From Adiantum capillus-veneris (taxonomy: Eukaryota > Streptophyta > Polypodiopsida > Polypodiales > Pteridaceae): a DNA stretch of 64,000 bases. The notes under the pieces are model-generated. The model saw only the letters and a list, made by a program, of their open reading frames with translations, ran no database searches and was not told the DNA's origin. The DNA is taken from assembly GCA_014529385.2 (NCBI GenBank), contig CM043949.1, positions 112,222,477-112,286,476 of the forward strand, given 5' to 3'. Of the stretch, positions 22,858-34,722 are shown one piece after another. Both the position numbers and the translations under genes were made by a program. Numbering within the stretch: position 1 is the stretch's first letter; every line of letters starts with the position of its first letter.

Positions 22858-23430
22858 TAATATCAGTTCAAAATGATCAGGGTGCTCAAATCTATAATGA
22901 TGGTACAGATCGTTAACTGTGTTAAAATTGAGGAGAGGCCTAGTGAGCTTAAGCTCACAGTTCCCGTAGATTATAGTGGTGATTAATATTTCAATGAAGA
23001 GGGAAACATGTATATAGTTGTGCTTAATCCTTCTATTGTGGACCGGTGTGGATTATTAGACACGAAAGAGACGGTTGACGTAGATCCTGAGGAGAAGCCA
23101 CTGAAACTAGACATTCTGAATGCCAAGCTTAGACGAGTAAATGTGGTTACATGCATCAACACTGACAACATGTATGTGGGCTTATATAAGTATGATAATC
23201 AAGAGCAAATGCTCTACTATAGGTGTGAGGAGCCCAATGTGAGGGAGTTAACAAAGCAGAAATGCTTGTATGTATTTACGTTTGAAGTTGAGAGAGATAT
23301 GTATATAATCATGTTAGACAAGTATAGTCGGAATTATTCGGTAGTGAGCTGTAACAAGCTTGAGGGATATACAGGGGTCCACTCCATCAGTACTATGTCA
23401 CCCCTAGCATGCACATACCTACTATCTTAG
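22858..23430 (+). pseudogene. Uncharacterised gag-associated N-terminal domain (copy B)
   Basis: The plus strand aligns with the domain at 2112-2849: GAQIYNDG, VKIEERPSE, MYIVVLNPSIVDRCGLL, NMYVGLYKYDN, YRCEEPNVRELTKQKCLYVF. The block order is the same and the differences are mostly conservative, so this is a family of coding sequences and not a chance frame. A frameshift near 22912 and a TAA near 22985 break the frame. The open part is 23008-23430, which ends in the same linker found after copy A. No gag follows here, so this copy is cut short. I cannot assign a function. Confidence 0.65.
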
Positions 23431-23680
23431 AAACAACATGATAAAAACTACGAGAGTGAGTCTTTTGAAATCTCATGTAGGGGATTCATTTAGTAGACAA
23501 CACCTTTTTGAGCTGAGATCAATAAGATTCCCGAGTTTCTATGCCTACACATTGTGGTAGTGATATCTCAAACAAAAATTTCATCACGAGGGTGCTAGAT
23601 ATTAGAAACAAAAGTCAACATGTAAGACCCAAAGGAGAGGTGATTGACCGAACCCCCTCCAGCATACCTGTTAGTTGTAG
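23431..23680. other. No recognisable gene
   Basis: A short stretch between the copy B domain and the left LTR of the large Tat element. It ends in the candidate duplication GTAG (23677-23680). Confidence 0.4.
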
Positions 23681-23921
23681 TGATGGCTGATTTTTGAAAA
23701 TCAAAGGAAAAAAAAAGAAAAAAACTTATTTTTCCTCTGCCGGAGCCTTGACGACACTGTTGGAAGGCTTGGCAACGCTTGGTCAACCTGATGATGCTTT
23801 TACGGGCATAGGGTTTCCCCCCCCCCCCCCCCCCCCTTCCTTCAATTGGCTGGCCTTATCACCTTCATGCCCCCGCTCGTCTATGCCCCAGCGCAGCAGG
23901 CCACCCTCGGTTTCAGATACC

Positions 23922-23978
<57 letters not shown>

Positions 23979-24501
23979 CCCCCCTGTAGTTTTATTCCCC
24001 CGGCGGGCATCGACTGAGGTATCTCTCTCTCTCTCTCTCTCTCTCATTTTCCCTACATATCTCGCTCTAATATCCTCCCTCTCTTACCGACACCTTGTTG
24101 ACCCCAATAACCCCCCTCACTGGCCCCACCCTCAGCCAGGAGCGGCCTCGAGCACCCAACCCCCTTCTCTTGCTTTCTCTCTCGTGCTTCCGCGGTGTCG
24201 AGCCCATAGAACAACTCCCTCACTTGCTCTCTATGCAAGCCGGTAACCCAAAAATAATCCCTCTCTCTTCCCCACCCGCTCGCCGCACCCTTGGCCTCAT
24301 TCTCCCTCTCTTGGCCCGCGACCCCTACCTCTCCTCTCGTCCACACCCCCTTCGGCCATATTCCCCCTCCCTCTGTTTTCTTCCCCAACCTTGGCGGACC
24401 ACCAGCTTCACAACCCCCCCCCCCCCCCCCCCCCCCCATACTCACCTAGACCTAGACATCCTCTCTCTCTCTTGGGGAGTGGCCCCGCAGACCATGGAAG
24501 G

Positions 24502-24539
<38 letters not shown>

Positions 24540-24641
24540 CCCTTCTCATTCACACCCCATCCTCTCTCACCATTCCCTATCACCAACCTCACTCACACGC
24601 TCTCTTTCCACCCCCCCCCGGTGGGAACCCGCTTTTATTAT

Positions 24642-24711
<70 letters not shown>

Positions 24712-26096
24712 CAAAATGCCCATTGACTAATCCCCCCCCCCCCCTTTCATCACCCTCTATCGCCATGCCGCCACCTTCCCTCTCCTTCTCCCGGACCCAA
24801 CCCGAAGGCTCCAACGCCACACACCCTCCCACCTACCCATCCTCTCTCTCTCTCTCTCTCTGGCGTCCAACCCGCCCGCAGGTTCTATCTCTCTCTCTCT
24901 CTTGTTCGTCCCAGCCTGTGAAGGCACGCAAATAATGGGAGTTTCTCCCCCCTTATCTCCACACACACCACACACACACACTCTTTCTCTCCCCACTCAC
25001 CCCCTTCTCTCTCTTGCGCTCTGTTTACGTCTCTAGCCCACCCGCAATCTCTCTCTCTCTCACTCAGTCTCGGGCCTGTACAGGCGTAGTGAAATCTGCT
25101 CTTCTTTCTCTCTCTCTACATACACACCACACACACATACACACACACCACGCCCACACACACACACACACACACATACACACACCATCACCCCCCCCCC
25201 CCCCTCATCCTCGCATCGCGTAGCTGTAGCAGACCGCCAACAGGGCCGAAAGAAAAAACACTAAAAATAATATATATTATATAAGCCCCGTTCCCAAGCA
25301 CACTCCACACACACATACACATACAAATACACACACACCCACAGTCACGCATGCGCACCCACATCTATATATATATACACACATCCGCCCACATGCACAT
25401 ACACACACACACACACACACACACGCATATACTCACCACAAATACAAAAAAAACAAAGGATTTCATGACTACGATGAAAACGAAAAAGGAGGACCCAAAT
25501 CACGCGCCGCCAACAACAAAAAGGAGAAATGCGTCGAAGGAATGCCCCTGCCAACTTTGAAGAGAAGTATGCGCTACACCGACGCACCGGCAACACACCA
25601 TTCGCCGGCATCACGCAACCACGATGGCGTTTTCAGTAATTTATAGGTTATTTTCATCATTTCTTCAGTTTTCCCCCAAACCATTGTAAAATTCCCACTT
25701 TGTAAATTCCCTCTCTCTAGGTGATGGTCACAAAGGCCCACCTAGAGATTCTCATCTTTTAATAACCTCCCAAAACAAAGCAAGGGTCAACCACACCGGG
25801 CCCACCACTTGCTTTGTCTCCCCGATTAGCTTACCCTAATCACACCGGGATTACCATAATCCAAGCAGCCAACACCTATAAATTGGCATTGAGAGGTCAC
25901 TATCGGGGGGGAGGGGGGGGGGGGGGGGGGGGGGGGGGGCAACTCACGAGAGGTCAGCACTTGGTAGAGTGTAGGATGAATAATTGACACTATTGGCATC
26001 ACGGGGAAGGGGGCTTGTGTGTTGGTTTGCCTTGGGATTTGCACCATGCGAAGGGAGCCACATCCACCTCTCGACTCCAATGGTCGATGCACACAC
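23681..26096 (+). repeat. 5' LTR of the large Tat element, left part
   Basis: Aligns with the 3' LTR (47396-49992) but is rich in length-variable runs: a C run at 23817-23836, (CT)n near 23931-23975 and 24644-24710, (CA)n at 25125-25430, and a G-rich run at 25909-25939. A TATAAATT box is at 25877-25884. The many apparent open frames of Leu/Ser or Arg/Glu repeats are products of (CT)n and are not genes. The LTR is cut at 26096 by the inner Tat and resumes at 35028. Confidence 0.88.
25877..25884 (+). promoter_or_regulatory. TATA box in the large Tat LTR
   Basis: CCTATAAATT is conserved in the 3' LTR at 49793-49800, about 500-600 bp before the LTR end, and is the likely promoter of the element. 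Confidence 0.5.
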
Positions 26097-26355
26097 TGAG
26101 GCGGTCCGGGGCGGGCAACAAGAAGAGCAACCTCTAGACACCCTTCAAGGCTCCCGTGCTGCTCAATGGGGCTGGGGCACAACACAACACAAACCAAAAC
26201 AACAAACCCACAGCCAAATCCCAACTACACAAGGGGCACCACCTAGTTTAAGAGCGAACTAGGACGCAAAAGAGGAGAATCGTTAGAGCAACCCACAAAC
26301 AAGCAAGGAATTTACACTAACCCTAACACCAATGGAACACTCTCACACACTAAAA

Positions 26356-26417
<62 letters not shown>

Positions 26418-28810
26418 GGAGAAAGTGCTCGGGCTGCTTTGAAACGTATCGGCAATGATCAAGCAAACACAATTATATATGTAAGAAAGAGAGAGAAAGG
26501 GGGAGGGGGTGCTTGTTGCATTAATACCTTCTTACAAATCTGTCATGACAAATCAAAGTGAGATTAGTATTTGTTCAACATAGCTTGCGTAAATTTCACC
26601 ACAACACATCACAAGAAAAGCCATCCCAATCACTGTCTTAAGGCCAGGGGAGTCCTCTCCACCCTGTCGCCCTCTTACAGTATGTGGGATTTATGGCTAG
26701 ATTGATGACAACACCAGAGACAAGCTATCAAGAACTTAACAAAAAACACCAAGACACTTACGCATCATTGTTGTCCATTACTTCACGTTGGAAGGGAGAC
26801 AAAGTATCCAAGATTAGTCCAAATCCACCCTCCTTGATTCAGCAAATGTTGGGCTTACACTAGTAGGAGAAATGATAGATTTCCTACTCTCAATTGAATG
26901 ATCACTCTCTCTCTTACAATGGCATAGAGTTCCCTTGCTAATCTCCTATTACAACACATGCACATGCATAAGACAATGAGCTTCCACTCAAGAGCTCCTT
27001 CTAGAGAGGTGGAGCTTGGCTTCTCAAGCTATAGCATAGTGCTCTTTCTTCTGGCTTTCCCTTTTGTGCTAGCCACACCCTCCTTTTATAGCAATTTTGA
27101 AGGCTAGGGTTACTCCTCTAACCATGGTTGGGTTAGATTTTCAGCATTTATCTAATTTCTTTTGCTTGGAATTATCAAGAAGTTGGTGGGGAAAGAGAGA
27201 GGAGAGAAATGGAGGTGATAGGACTTTTCATAGTGGGTTAGTGTTAGTAGAGTTAGTATTAATTTACAAATGGAATTGGATATTTACAATGGGAGTATCC
27301 ATGTAGGATACAAATAAGGAAGAAAAACTCTTAAGAGGTAAGAAAAGGTGGATTTCTTACAAGGTTGATGCTCCAAGTGTCTTGAGTAGGGCCAATTTTG
27401 ACGCTTGTTGACGGTCCACTAGCTTTGACGGTACATTTTTTCTCCACTCTTGACCTTCCTTGAGAGACAAGGTAATTGAAGCTGAGTAATCAACCACCAT
27501 GATGCTGTCTTTTAAGAGAAGAGGCTGAATTTTGTGGTTTTTTTGATAGATATGGGTAATTTGGAGGAGGAAAAATGAGACTAGGTGGTCAATTTTGGAA
27601 TGGAATTGTGTGTGGGAGGTATGAGTTCACCATGGTTTCTCTTATTCTTCAAGGTTGAGGAGAAGGTGAGTAGGGTGCAGAGAGGAGGGGTGAGAGAGGT
27701 GGGGATGATGAGTGGAGAAGTGTGTGTGAAAGAGGAAAATGATAAAGTGGAAGAGAGAGTGTGGCTGCATAGCATGGGAAAACTGGGGTCCACTAATAAA
27801 ATCATAGCTCACAGCTCGTAGCTCAAAAAAATATGAAAAAATTTGAGGCAAAAGTTCAGCCCACGAGCTACAACTTTTGTTTGTATCACCTTTTCAAATT
27901 CGGAGAGCAAGTGAACTTTAAAAATTCAGCAAAACCGACCGTTTTTTTCCACTGCACAAGGTCCTTGTGGGGTCCTTCTTTGGATGATTCTTTTGAATAC
28001 CTCCAAGAGTGAGCCCTCCATAGTGCATGTATGCATGCCACCTACCCTTGACCTTATTTGGTAGGTCTATAATTGAAGATATTGTTGAGATTATGATATA
28101 AGTGAATAGTACAACTAAGAAAATCAAATATTGAGGGGTCTAAAAAATATGTACATGTCAAATATAAATAATATAAGTGGAAAAAATATAAAGGGGTCAA
28201 AAGAAATCTCTCTCATTATGAGGCTACCATAAAAAGATAAATATTTTTGGTGTTCTAATTTTTTAGAAAAAAAAAACAAAATAGATGTAGGAAGGGAAAA
28301 ATCACAATAGTGAAAAAATATACACATAAATAAAACTAGTTTTTTTGGATTTTTGTTGGGGTGGAGTTACACCAAATATAAGAGAAGCTTACATGAAATT
28401 ATTTCTATATGGAATAAAGAGTATGAAAAATGGTAAGAAAAATTGTGGTAATGGTGAGGCAATGTACAGAGCATAAATAACACACACCTAGGTAGAAATA
28501 TTTAAATAAATACCAAAATAATTATGAAAAAATCTTTTATTTAGGCCCTATATACAAAGAAATATTTACATACGCATGGGCCATAATATACTTATATTTT
28601 TTATATTTTTTATTTTTTTGGCTCAACTAGCCCAATGACTAGCTAATTGAGAGGTTTTTTATTTCAGTAAGGAGATATGGGAAAAGTCCCCTAACTCACA
28701 CGCACCTATATACAGTGAAAGGGTAGGGTAACCATAGCGTTTGGGTGAATTTGGTAGGGTAGAGTAACTCACTATGGACAATTCACAGAGAGCCGAAAAA
28801 ACGGCTATCA
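26097..28810 (-). repeat. 3' LTR of the nested Tat element (2714 bp)
   Basis: On the minus strand it starts TGATAGCCG (28810) next to the purine tract and ends CCGCCTCA (26097). The first 347 plus-strand bases (26097-26443) match 34723-35027 apart from a longer (GA)n run at 26363-26412. No gene is seen inside: the open frames at 27585-27851 lie over AG-rich sequence on both strands and show no domain. Confidence 0.85.
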
Positions 28811-28825
28811 TTAGCCCTCCCCCAG
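28811..28825 (-). other. Polypurine tract of the nested Tat element
   Basis: Minus strand CTGGGGGAGGGCTAA directly before TGATAGCC. The large Tat has the same ending (GGAGAGGGCTAA before TGATGGCC). Confidence 0.8.
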
Positions 28826-28838
28826 GATGATGGTATAT

Positions 28839-31800
28839 TCATGTACCATCATAGAGCATCTTTTCCAAAGAGAGTGCTTCAGAGTCCTTGACGAGATTTT
28901 CATTGTTTGGCCCCTCAGAATTTTGGTTGGAGTTACACTCATGCTTCATGTAACAATACTTACATGAGACAGCGGCCTTTGGACAGATCTTTGGTAGATC
29001 CTTTGGTAGAAGGCGACTCAAATAGGGCTTCAAGCGATACCCGTTTACCTTCCTGGAGTGCTCTTTACCATTCAAGTCCATAAGCTGATAGTAACTAGAA
29101 TTGAAAGCCTTCTTGACTATGTATGGCCCTTGCCATCTAGTTTCAAACTTGGCATCAAAACGATTGTCAAGTCGATTGTCATACCTTAGCACAAGCTCTC
29201 CTTCCTTGATTCCTTTGTCCTTCAGTTTCTTGTCGTGCGTTTCTTTCGCTTGTGTGGCTTTCCTCTTGTAGCACTCATATGCTGCTTCTCTTTTCCACTC
29301 AAGCTCCACTAACGTAAGAAGTCGATCCATCCATACCTCTTGATCATCTTGTGCTCCTTTGCCATGAAGTCGCATTGTTGGAATGTTTAGCTCAATTGGT
29401 TGTAAAGCCTCTTGACCATAGACCAAGTGAAATGGTGTGAACTCCGTGGCTTCCCTATATGTGGTTCGATACGCCCACAAGGCACCATCCAAGAAGTCAT
29501 CCCACAACTTTGTCTTGTTTTTCACCATCTTTCTAATGATGCCTGCAATGACACCATTAGCTTTTTCTACCAAACCATTTGATTGGGGATAGTAGGGTGT
29601 ACTGTGACGATGTAGAATGTGAAGTTCTTCACAGACTTCTGTGAGCAATCCCTTTCTAAACCCTGGACCATTATCAGAAACAATCTCCAAAGGCGTGCCA
29701 AATCTACGACAAATGTGAGTGTAGACGAATTTGCTCACTGTCTTCTCATTTACCTTTGCCACACTCTGTGCTTCCACCCACCTAGTCATATAGTCTACAG
29801 CCACTAGAATGTAGAGTTTACCATTTTTTGTCCTAGGCAGAGGACCCATAGCATCAATGCCCCACTTTTCAAACGGTCCATTTGCAAGCACGATTTGCCT
29901 TGGACCATAAACCAATCTTCTATTCCCATTTACCTGACAATTGTGACAACTTTTACACCAATGTTGGACATCCACATGCAGACTTGGCCAAACATACCCC
30001 GCAAGCAAAATCTTCTTCACAGTTAATTCTTGGGCAAAATGACCACCACATGCTTCTTCATGCAAACCTTTTAGAATGGCTGGAATTTCCTCAATAGTTG
30101 GTACTCTTCTGCATACTTGATCCCTCCCTCTTTGATAGAGGGAGCCTTCTAGGAAGAGATATGCGCTTGCCTTCTTCATGAGTCTCCTCTTCTGAGCCTT
30201 CGTGAAGTCTTGTGGAAACTCGCCCTCCAAAATGTAGCTAATAATGGGAGTCAATGACTCCAATCCCTGGTATCTCGGTTGCTTGACAGTTGCTGCCACC
30301 ATGATGACCTGCACTTCTTTCTCAACACATGTAACTACTTGCTGTGCAAGTAAATCGGCATCTTCATTCTGTTTCCTAGGAATATGATATAGTTGCACTT
30401 CTTCAAATTGATTAAACAATCTACGAATGGCATGAACTTTTGTCCGTAACCTTTCATTCTTGCATGCCCAAATACCTAAAATCTGTTTAACAATGAGAAG
30501 TGCATCTCCCTTTACCATGAGGCGTTGTATCCCTTGGCCAATGCACATCTTCAAACCATGAATTAGTGTGTCATATTCTTCTTCATTGTTGCTAGTTGAA
30601 CTTGGTAGATTGAACTTCTCTTTCATGACCACCTCTCCACTTGGGTTGAGCAACACTAGCCCTCCCCCTGCTTTTCCTGTGGCTCGACGAAAAGCTCCAT
30701 CAAAGAACAAGGTAAAAGCATTAGGAATACTTTTTGGTGGTGGCAATGGTAGGGTCTTTACTTCAGGCACCTTAATCTCCTTTTCATGCACCCTATAAGT
30801 GAGAATCCCTGCCAATTGTGCACGCACACTATCTTCTACCTTGAAAGAGTATTGAAACTCTTGAAACTCCATAATCCACTTTGAGATGCTAGTACTAAGA
30901 TTCATTTGAGATGACACCCAAGGGAACAAATTTTCTGCAGTGAGAATTACAAAAGGTTTTGGTAGTAGGTAGGATCTAAACTTTCTCACCGCAAACATGA
31001 GAGAAAGCATCATGAGTTCTGCTTCTGTGTAGTCTCTCTCCAAAGCATTCATGACCCTACTAGCAAAGTAGATGGGTCGCATCCTTGTACTGTGGGGATC
31101 TTGTTGTAGCAACACAGCACCAATTGTTTCCCTTCCAACACTAGAGCTAACAAAGAATGTGTACTCCCAACAAGGAGGCATGAGTGTTGGTAGCTCTGAC
31201 AAAATGACTTTAATGTTACAAAAATACTCTTCAAGCTCATCAGACCATGCAAATTCTACTTGTTGTGTCAACTTTTGCAAAGGATGAAGCAACTCCGAGG
31301 CTAAGTGAATGAAGCGTGACATATACTTCACCTTCTGAATGAAAGAGATGACCTCCTTAAGACTCTTCGGTGATGGGAGCTCAATAAGAGCCTTTGCCTT
31401 TGAAGGATCCACCTCAATGCCTTTATAGGAAACCTTGTGACCGAGCAAGATCACTTCATCCTCACCTATGTGGCACTTGTCGGGGTTGAGTTGACCTCCC
31501 ATGTCGTAGAGCTTCTTTAAACCTTCTTCTACCCTTTGTAGATGCAATGATTTTGAGCTATAAATACAGAAATCATCAATGAACACCCTAATTGACTTTC
31601 CAAAGAATGCTTGAAACACCATGTTCATGAAACGTTGGAATGTTGCAGGAGCATTTGTCAGACCAAATGGCATGACTCTAAAAGCATAACAACCCCAAGG
31701 AGTGATAAAGGTTGTTTTCAATTGATCCTCCAATGCAATCCCTATTTGAAAGTAACCTGAGTAGCCATCACACACAGTGTACTTCTCATGACCAGCTACC

Positions 31801-34112
31801 TCATTTAGTATCTCATCCTGAAATGGGAGGGGAAAGTGATCTCTTTTTGTTGCCTCATTGAGTGGACGGTAATCCACACACACCCTCCACTTTCCGTTTT
31901 TCTTAGGAGTGACAACAACGGGAGAGACCCACTCTGAATTCTCCACTGGATAAATGAAACCTGCTGCTATAAGCTTTCTTACCTCCTTGAGTAAAGCCTG
32001 CTCCTTGATGACTCCTAGCCTTCGTAGCTTCTGAGCCTTAGGTGTGGCCTCTGGCTTCAACTCAATTTTGTGTTGAACAACATCTACTCCACGCACATCG
32101 GTGTAGTCTTTAGCAAAAAGCCTATGAAACTTCCTTAGCACACATTTTAACTCCTCTCTTTCATCCTTTGTAAGTGTTGTTGATAGCATACCTTCCAGCA
32201 TCCCTTCATCTTGAACACCTTCGTTCTCTTGAGGACCTACCTCCTCCAAGCCTTGACAAGAGGTCTCTTGGTTGCTTGGCTTAAACGTTACCCCCATGAC
32301 TTCGATGGAAGACTCCTCTTCAGTAATGCTGCCGCTACTTTCTTCTTCTGAAGTGCTATCGGTCCAACCTTCTTCCGTATCACTTTGAGATGATTCTTCA
32401 TGGAGCTCCTCTTGGCGTTGCTCCTTCATGTCAAAGACAACCTTCTTATGATTGTCATTCCTGCAAATTAATTTCCCACTCTCCCAATCTTGCAAAGCTC
32501 GCATTTTCATTAGCCATGGTCTCCCTAGGATAAATGGGTAACCATTTCCCTTGGTAGACATGACATAGAAATCCACTGCCTTCTTAATGCCAAAGGCCTC
32601 CACAAAAACATTTTTACAAATGCCTACGCACCTAGCCTTGCTATTGTTTTCCATTTTCACTTTGATTTCAGGTGTCTCATGGATGTGCATGCCTAGTCTT
32701 TGCATGAGCCCTTCTGTCATGATGCAAATTTGTGCACCCCCATCCACTAGACCTTTCCTAACCAATCTTCCTTTTATGTAACAATCTAGCACAGGTGTAA
32801 TATCCTCGTTCATTTCAGCATGTGCAATTTTTACAACAGGAAAACTCTCTTTTACCTTTCTCCTAGTGCTAACTGCCTTTGTTAAATCCCTCCTAACTTG
32901 TGGGCATAATGCAAGAAATTGAGGCCATGAAATATCAGGACTACCTCTCATGTCTTCCAACAAGTTGTACGGAGCCATACCATGTCCAAGAGGGAAGTCT
33001 TGGAGGTTGATACGACGTCGAGTCCTCTTAGCTTCCTTGGTCTCCTTTGCCTTCTTGCCTTGTCCATGGTCACTCTGTGATGTGACTCCTTCTTTCTCTT
33101 TACCTTTCCCTCGGCCACGCTTAATGCCATTTGCTTCCATGTCAACCTCATTTGAGTTTGTCACCTCTACCACATGCACATTTGGATTTGGCAAAGGTGG
33201 AACTCCTTCTACCCCTTGTGGAGGTGGTCTTGGTCCATTTGGTCTTTGTAGAAGCCTTGGTTGTTGACAAGTTCCTTCACCTGCATTCATCACTGGGTAA
33301 TTCAAGTTAGTTCTCCCTGGCTCCCCACGGGGCCAAGGACAATTATACATCCCATGTCCAGACTCTCCGCAATTCCAACATTGCAAGACTCTCCTAGGTC
33401 GTGGATCTCGCTCTTCAGACTTCTTTGCTTGTCCCTTTGGACCTACAGCTTGTGCAAGGTGAATTGACAGGCTGCTTAAAGATTCGTTTAACTTATCAAT
33501 TACTTCCGCCGTTACCTCAGGAAGCTCCCTCGATGTTGATGCTTGTGACTTACCTTTGGGTCTAAGACCTTCTATTGGAACCTCTCCCCTTAAGCACTTG
33601 AGTTTCCTATATTTCTCAACAGCCCTAGTTTCAGCTGCATCAAAGGTAGGTGCACCCGCCTCAACTTTTACCTTAAGGTTAGGAAAGAGTCCGGCTATGA
33701 ACCTCTCCTTCTTTAGAAATTCTGCACCATCACCAGGGTTAGCAACATTTCGTATCCATAGAGCCCAAAGACATAGAAACTCTTGCTTGTACAAGTAGTA
33801 GTCATCTAAGTCTTTTTGCTTATGAGAAACAATGTCTTGCCATAATTTTTGAGTGTTTTGGGGATCAAAGAAGTATTTCTTGAAATGATTCAAAACTTCT
33901 GTGTAATTCCCCTTAACTTCCTCAGGCAAAGAGTCAAACCAAGTGCTAGCATCTTTCCTAAGGACCACCTCAAACATTTCTACACGTTCTTGATCAGTTA
34001 TTATCCTCTTGATACGGCAAGACATCTTGAAATTTGCTAAAAATAATTCTGCATCCTCTCCAGGCTCTCCAAAGAAAAGAGGATACCCAGACATTTGGCG
34101 TTGGCTTTGCAT
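28839..34112 (-). CDS. Intact Tat-type gag-pol polyprotein, 1757 aa
   Basis: One uninterrupted frame encodes the whole polyprotein. Order with rough residues: gag (1-230); knuckle CWNCGESGHGMYNC (about 245-258); aspartic protease with VDGGAQICIM (about 455) and GRPWL; RT with YSGYFQIGI, FGLTNAPATFQRF and the catalytic FIDDF (about 845); RNase H of the usual gypsy type (about 960-1110); a second RNase H starting FFDGAFRR (about 1135-1260); integrase with an H/H/C/C zinc site (about 1350-1390), and D (GIDAMGP), D (SDNGPGF) and E (VEKANGV) at about 1421, 1481 and 1516; a GPY-like tail (RWQGPYIVKK). In the family it copies element RNA into DNA and inserts it. All catalytic residues I can check are present. 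With a truncated 5' LTR it may lack its own promoter. Confidence 0.93.
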   Translation of the reverse strand: MQSQRQMSGYPLFFGEPGEDAELFLANFKMSCRIKRIITDQERVEMFEVVLRKDASTWFDSLPEEVKGNYTEVLNHFKKYFFDPQNTQKLWQDIVSHKQKDLDDYYLYKQEFLCLWALWIRNVANPGDGAEFLKKERFIAGLFPNLKVKVEAGAPTFDAAETRAVEKYRKLKCLRGEVPIEGLRPKGKSQASTSRELPEVTAEVIDKLNESLSSLSIHLAQAVGPKGQAKKSEERDPRPRRVLQCWNCGESGHGMYNCPWPRGEPGRTNLNYPVMNAGEGTCQQPRLLQRPNGPRPPPQGVEGVPPLPNPNVHVVEVTNSNEVDMEANGIKRGRGKGKEKEGVTSQSDHGQGKKAKETKEAKRTRRRINLQDFPLGHGMAPYNLLEDMRGSPDISWPQFLALCPQVRRDLTKAVSTRRKVKESFPVVKIAHAEMNEDITPVLDCYIKGRLVRKGLVDGGAQICIMTEGLMQRLGMHIHETPEIKVKMENNSKARCVGICKNVFVEAFGIKKAVDFYVMSTKGNGYPFILGRPWLMKMRALQDWESGKLICRNDNHKKVVFDMKEQRQEELHEESSQSDTEEGWTDSTSEEESSGSITEEESSIEVMGVTFKPSNQETSCQGLEEVGPQENEGVQDEGMLEGMLSTTLTKDEREELKCVLRKFHRLFAKDYTDVRGVDVVQHKIELKPEATPKAQKLRRLGVIKEQALLKEVRKLIAAGFIYPVENSEWVSPVVVTPKKNGKWRVCVDYRPLNEATKRDHFPLPFQDEILNEVAGHEKYTVCDGYSGYFQIGIALEDQLKTTFITPWGCYAFRVMPFGLTNAPATFQRFMNMVFQAFFGKSIRVFIDDFCIYSSKSLHLQRVEEGLKKLYDMGGQLNPDKCHIGEDEVILLGHKVSYKGIEVDPSKAKALIELPSPKSLKEVISFIQKVKYMSRFIHLASELLHPLQKLTQQVEFAWSDELEEYFCNIKVILSELPTLMPPCWEYTFFVSSSVGRETIGAVLLQQDPHSTRMRPIYFASRVMNALERDYTEAELMMLSLMFAVRKFRSYLLPKPFVILTAENLFPWVSSQMNLSTSISKWIMEFQEFQYSFKVEDSVRAQLAGILTYRVHEKEIKVPEVKTLPLPPPKSIPNAFTLFFDGAFRRATGKAGGGLVLLNPSGEVVMKEKFNLPSSTSNNEEEYDTLIHGLKMCIGQGIQRLMVKGDALLIVKQILGIWACKNERLRTKVHAIRRLFNQFEEVQLYHIPRKQNEDADLLAQQVVTCVEKEVQVIMVAATVKQPRYQGLESLTPIISYILEGEFPQDFTKAQKRRLMKKASAYLFLEGSLYQRGRDQVCRRVPTIEEIPAILKGLHEEACGGHFAQELTVKKILLAGYVWPSLHVDVQHWCKSCHNCQVNGNRRLVYGPRQIVLANGPFEKWGIDAMGPLPRTKNGKLYILVAVDYMTRWVEAQSVAKVNEKTVSKFVYTHICRRFGTPLEIVSDNGPGFRKGLLTEVCEELHILHRHSTPYYPQSNGLVEKANGVIAGIIRKMVKNKTKLWDDFLDGALWAYRTTYREATEFTPFHLVYGQEALQPIELNIPTMRLHGKGAQDDQEVWMDRLLTLVELEWKREAAYECYKRKATQAKETHDKKLKDKGIKEGELVLRYDNRLDNRFDAKFETRWQGPYIVKKAFNSSYYQLMDLNGKEHSRKVNGYRLKPYLSRLLPKDLPKICPKAAVSCKYCYMKHECNSNQNSEGPNNENLVKDSEALSLEKMLYDGT

Positions 34113-34703
34113 TGAATTGATTTCAAAGTGACACCCGTTTTTGTTTTTCTTTCTTAAAAAGATTTACACAATAATGTTTTCTAGCTTGCAATCTATTCTA
34201 CAACAAAATAAAGATATTCACATCAAACGACCTATGATAATCAATAAGAGGTAGGATGACAGGGTTTGGTGATGCGAGAATTTCTCCTACTCTTTGGGCA
34301 CCAAACATGAACACCATACGTTGTTGAAAATGGATTTTCCTACTAATTGCAATGTTTATTTAATGTGTGGAGTGAAATGGAAGGGAAAACCTCTATTCTT
34401 GGGCCATTATCCATGGTCTATGCATGACCTAATGCTTAAAACAAAACAAAAATATAGACGTCCAAACTAAGGTCGTACCTAATGAGAGGCAAAATAAAAG
34501 GATTTACTGAAGCGTTTATCTCGGCCAACCTAAGAGGACCTAAAATTCTACGAATGACACGTTGAAATTGCAACTTAGTACTAACAATTATGTGTACCTT
34601 TTGCGTTGCAATGGGAATGAAGGGATCATACAAATTTTCGTGATTCATGCAAACTACTTGACTATGCTAAAGGTTGATTCTACACAAAAATACACAAGCC
34701 GTC

Positions 34704-34722
34704 CTCAGTGGGGCCACCAATT
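34704..34722 (-). other. Candidate primer-binding site of the nested Tat element
   Basis: Minus strand TGGTGGCCCCACTGAGGA starts a few bases after the LTR end CCGCCTCA. It resembles the tRNA-Arg-type site of Ogre/Tat elements (TGGCGACTCCACTGGGGA as I recall it) with several differences. The assignment is inference. Confidence 0.45.

Noticed and set aside
23694-25560. Many open frames of Leu/Ser or Arg/Glu repeats on both strands
   Set aside because: They are translations of (CT)n and other low-complexity runs inside an LTR, and the same happens in the 3' LTR at 47548-49530.
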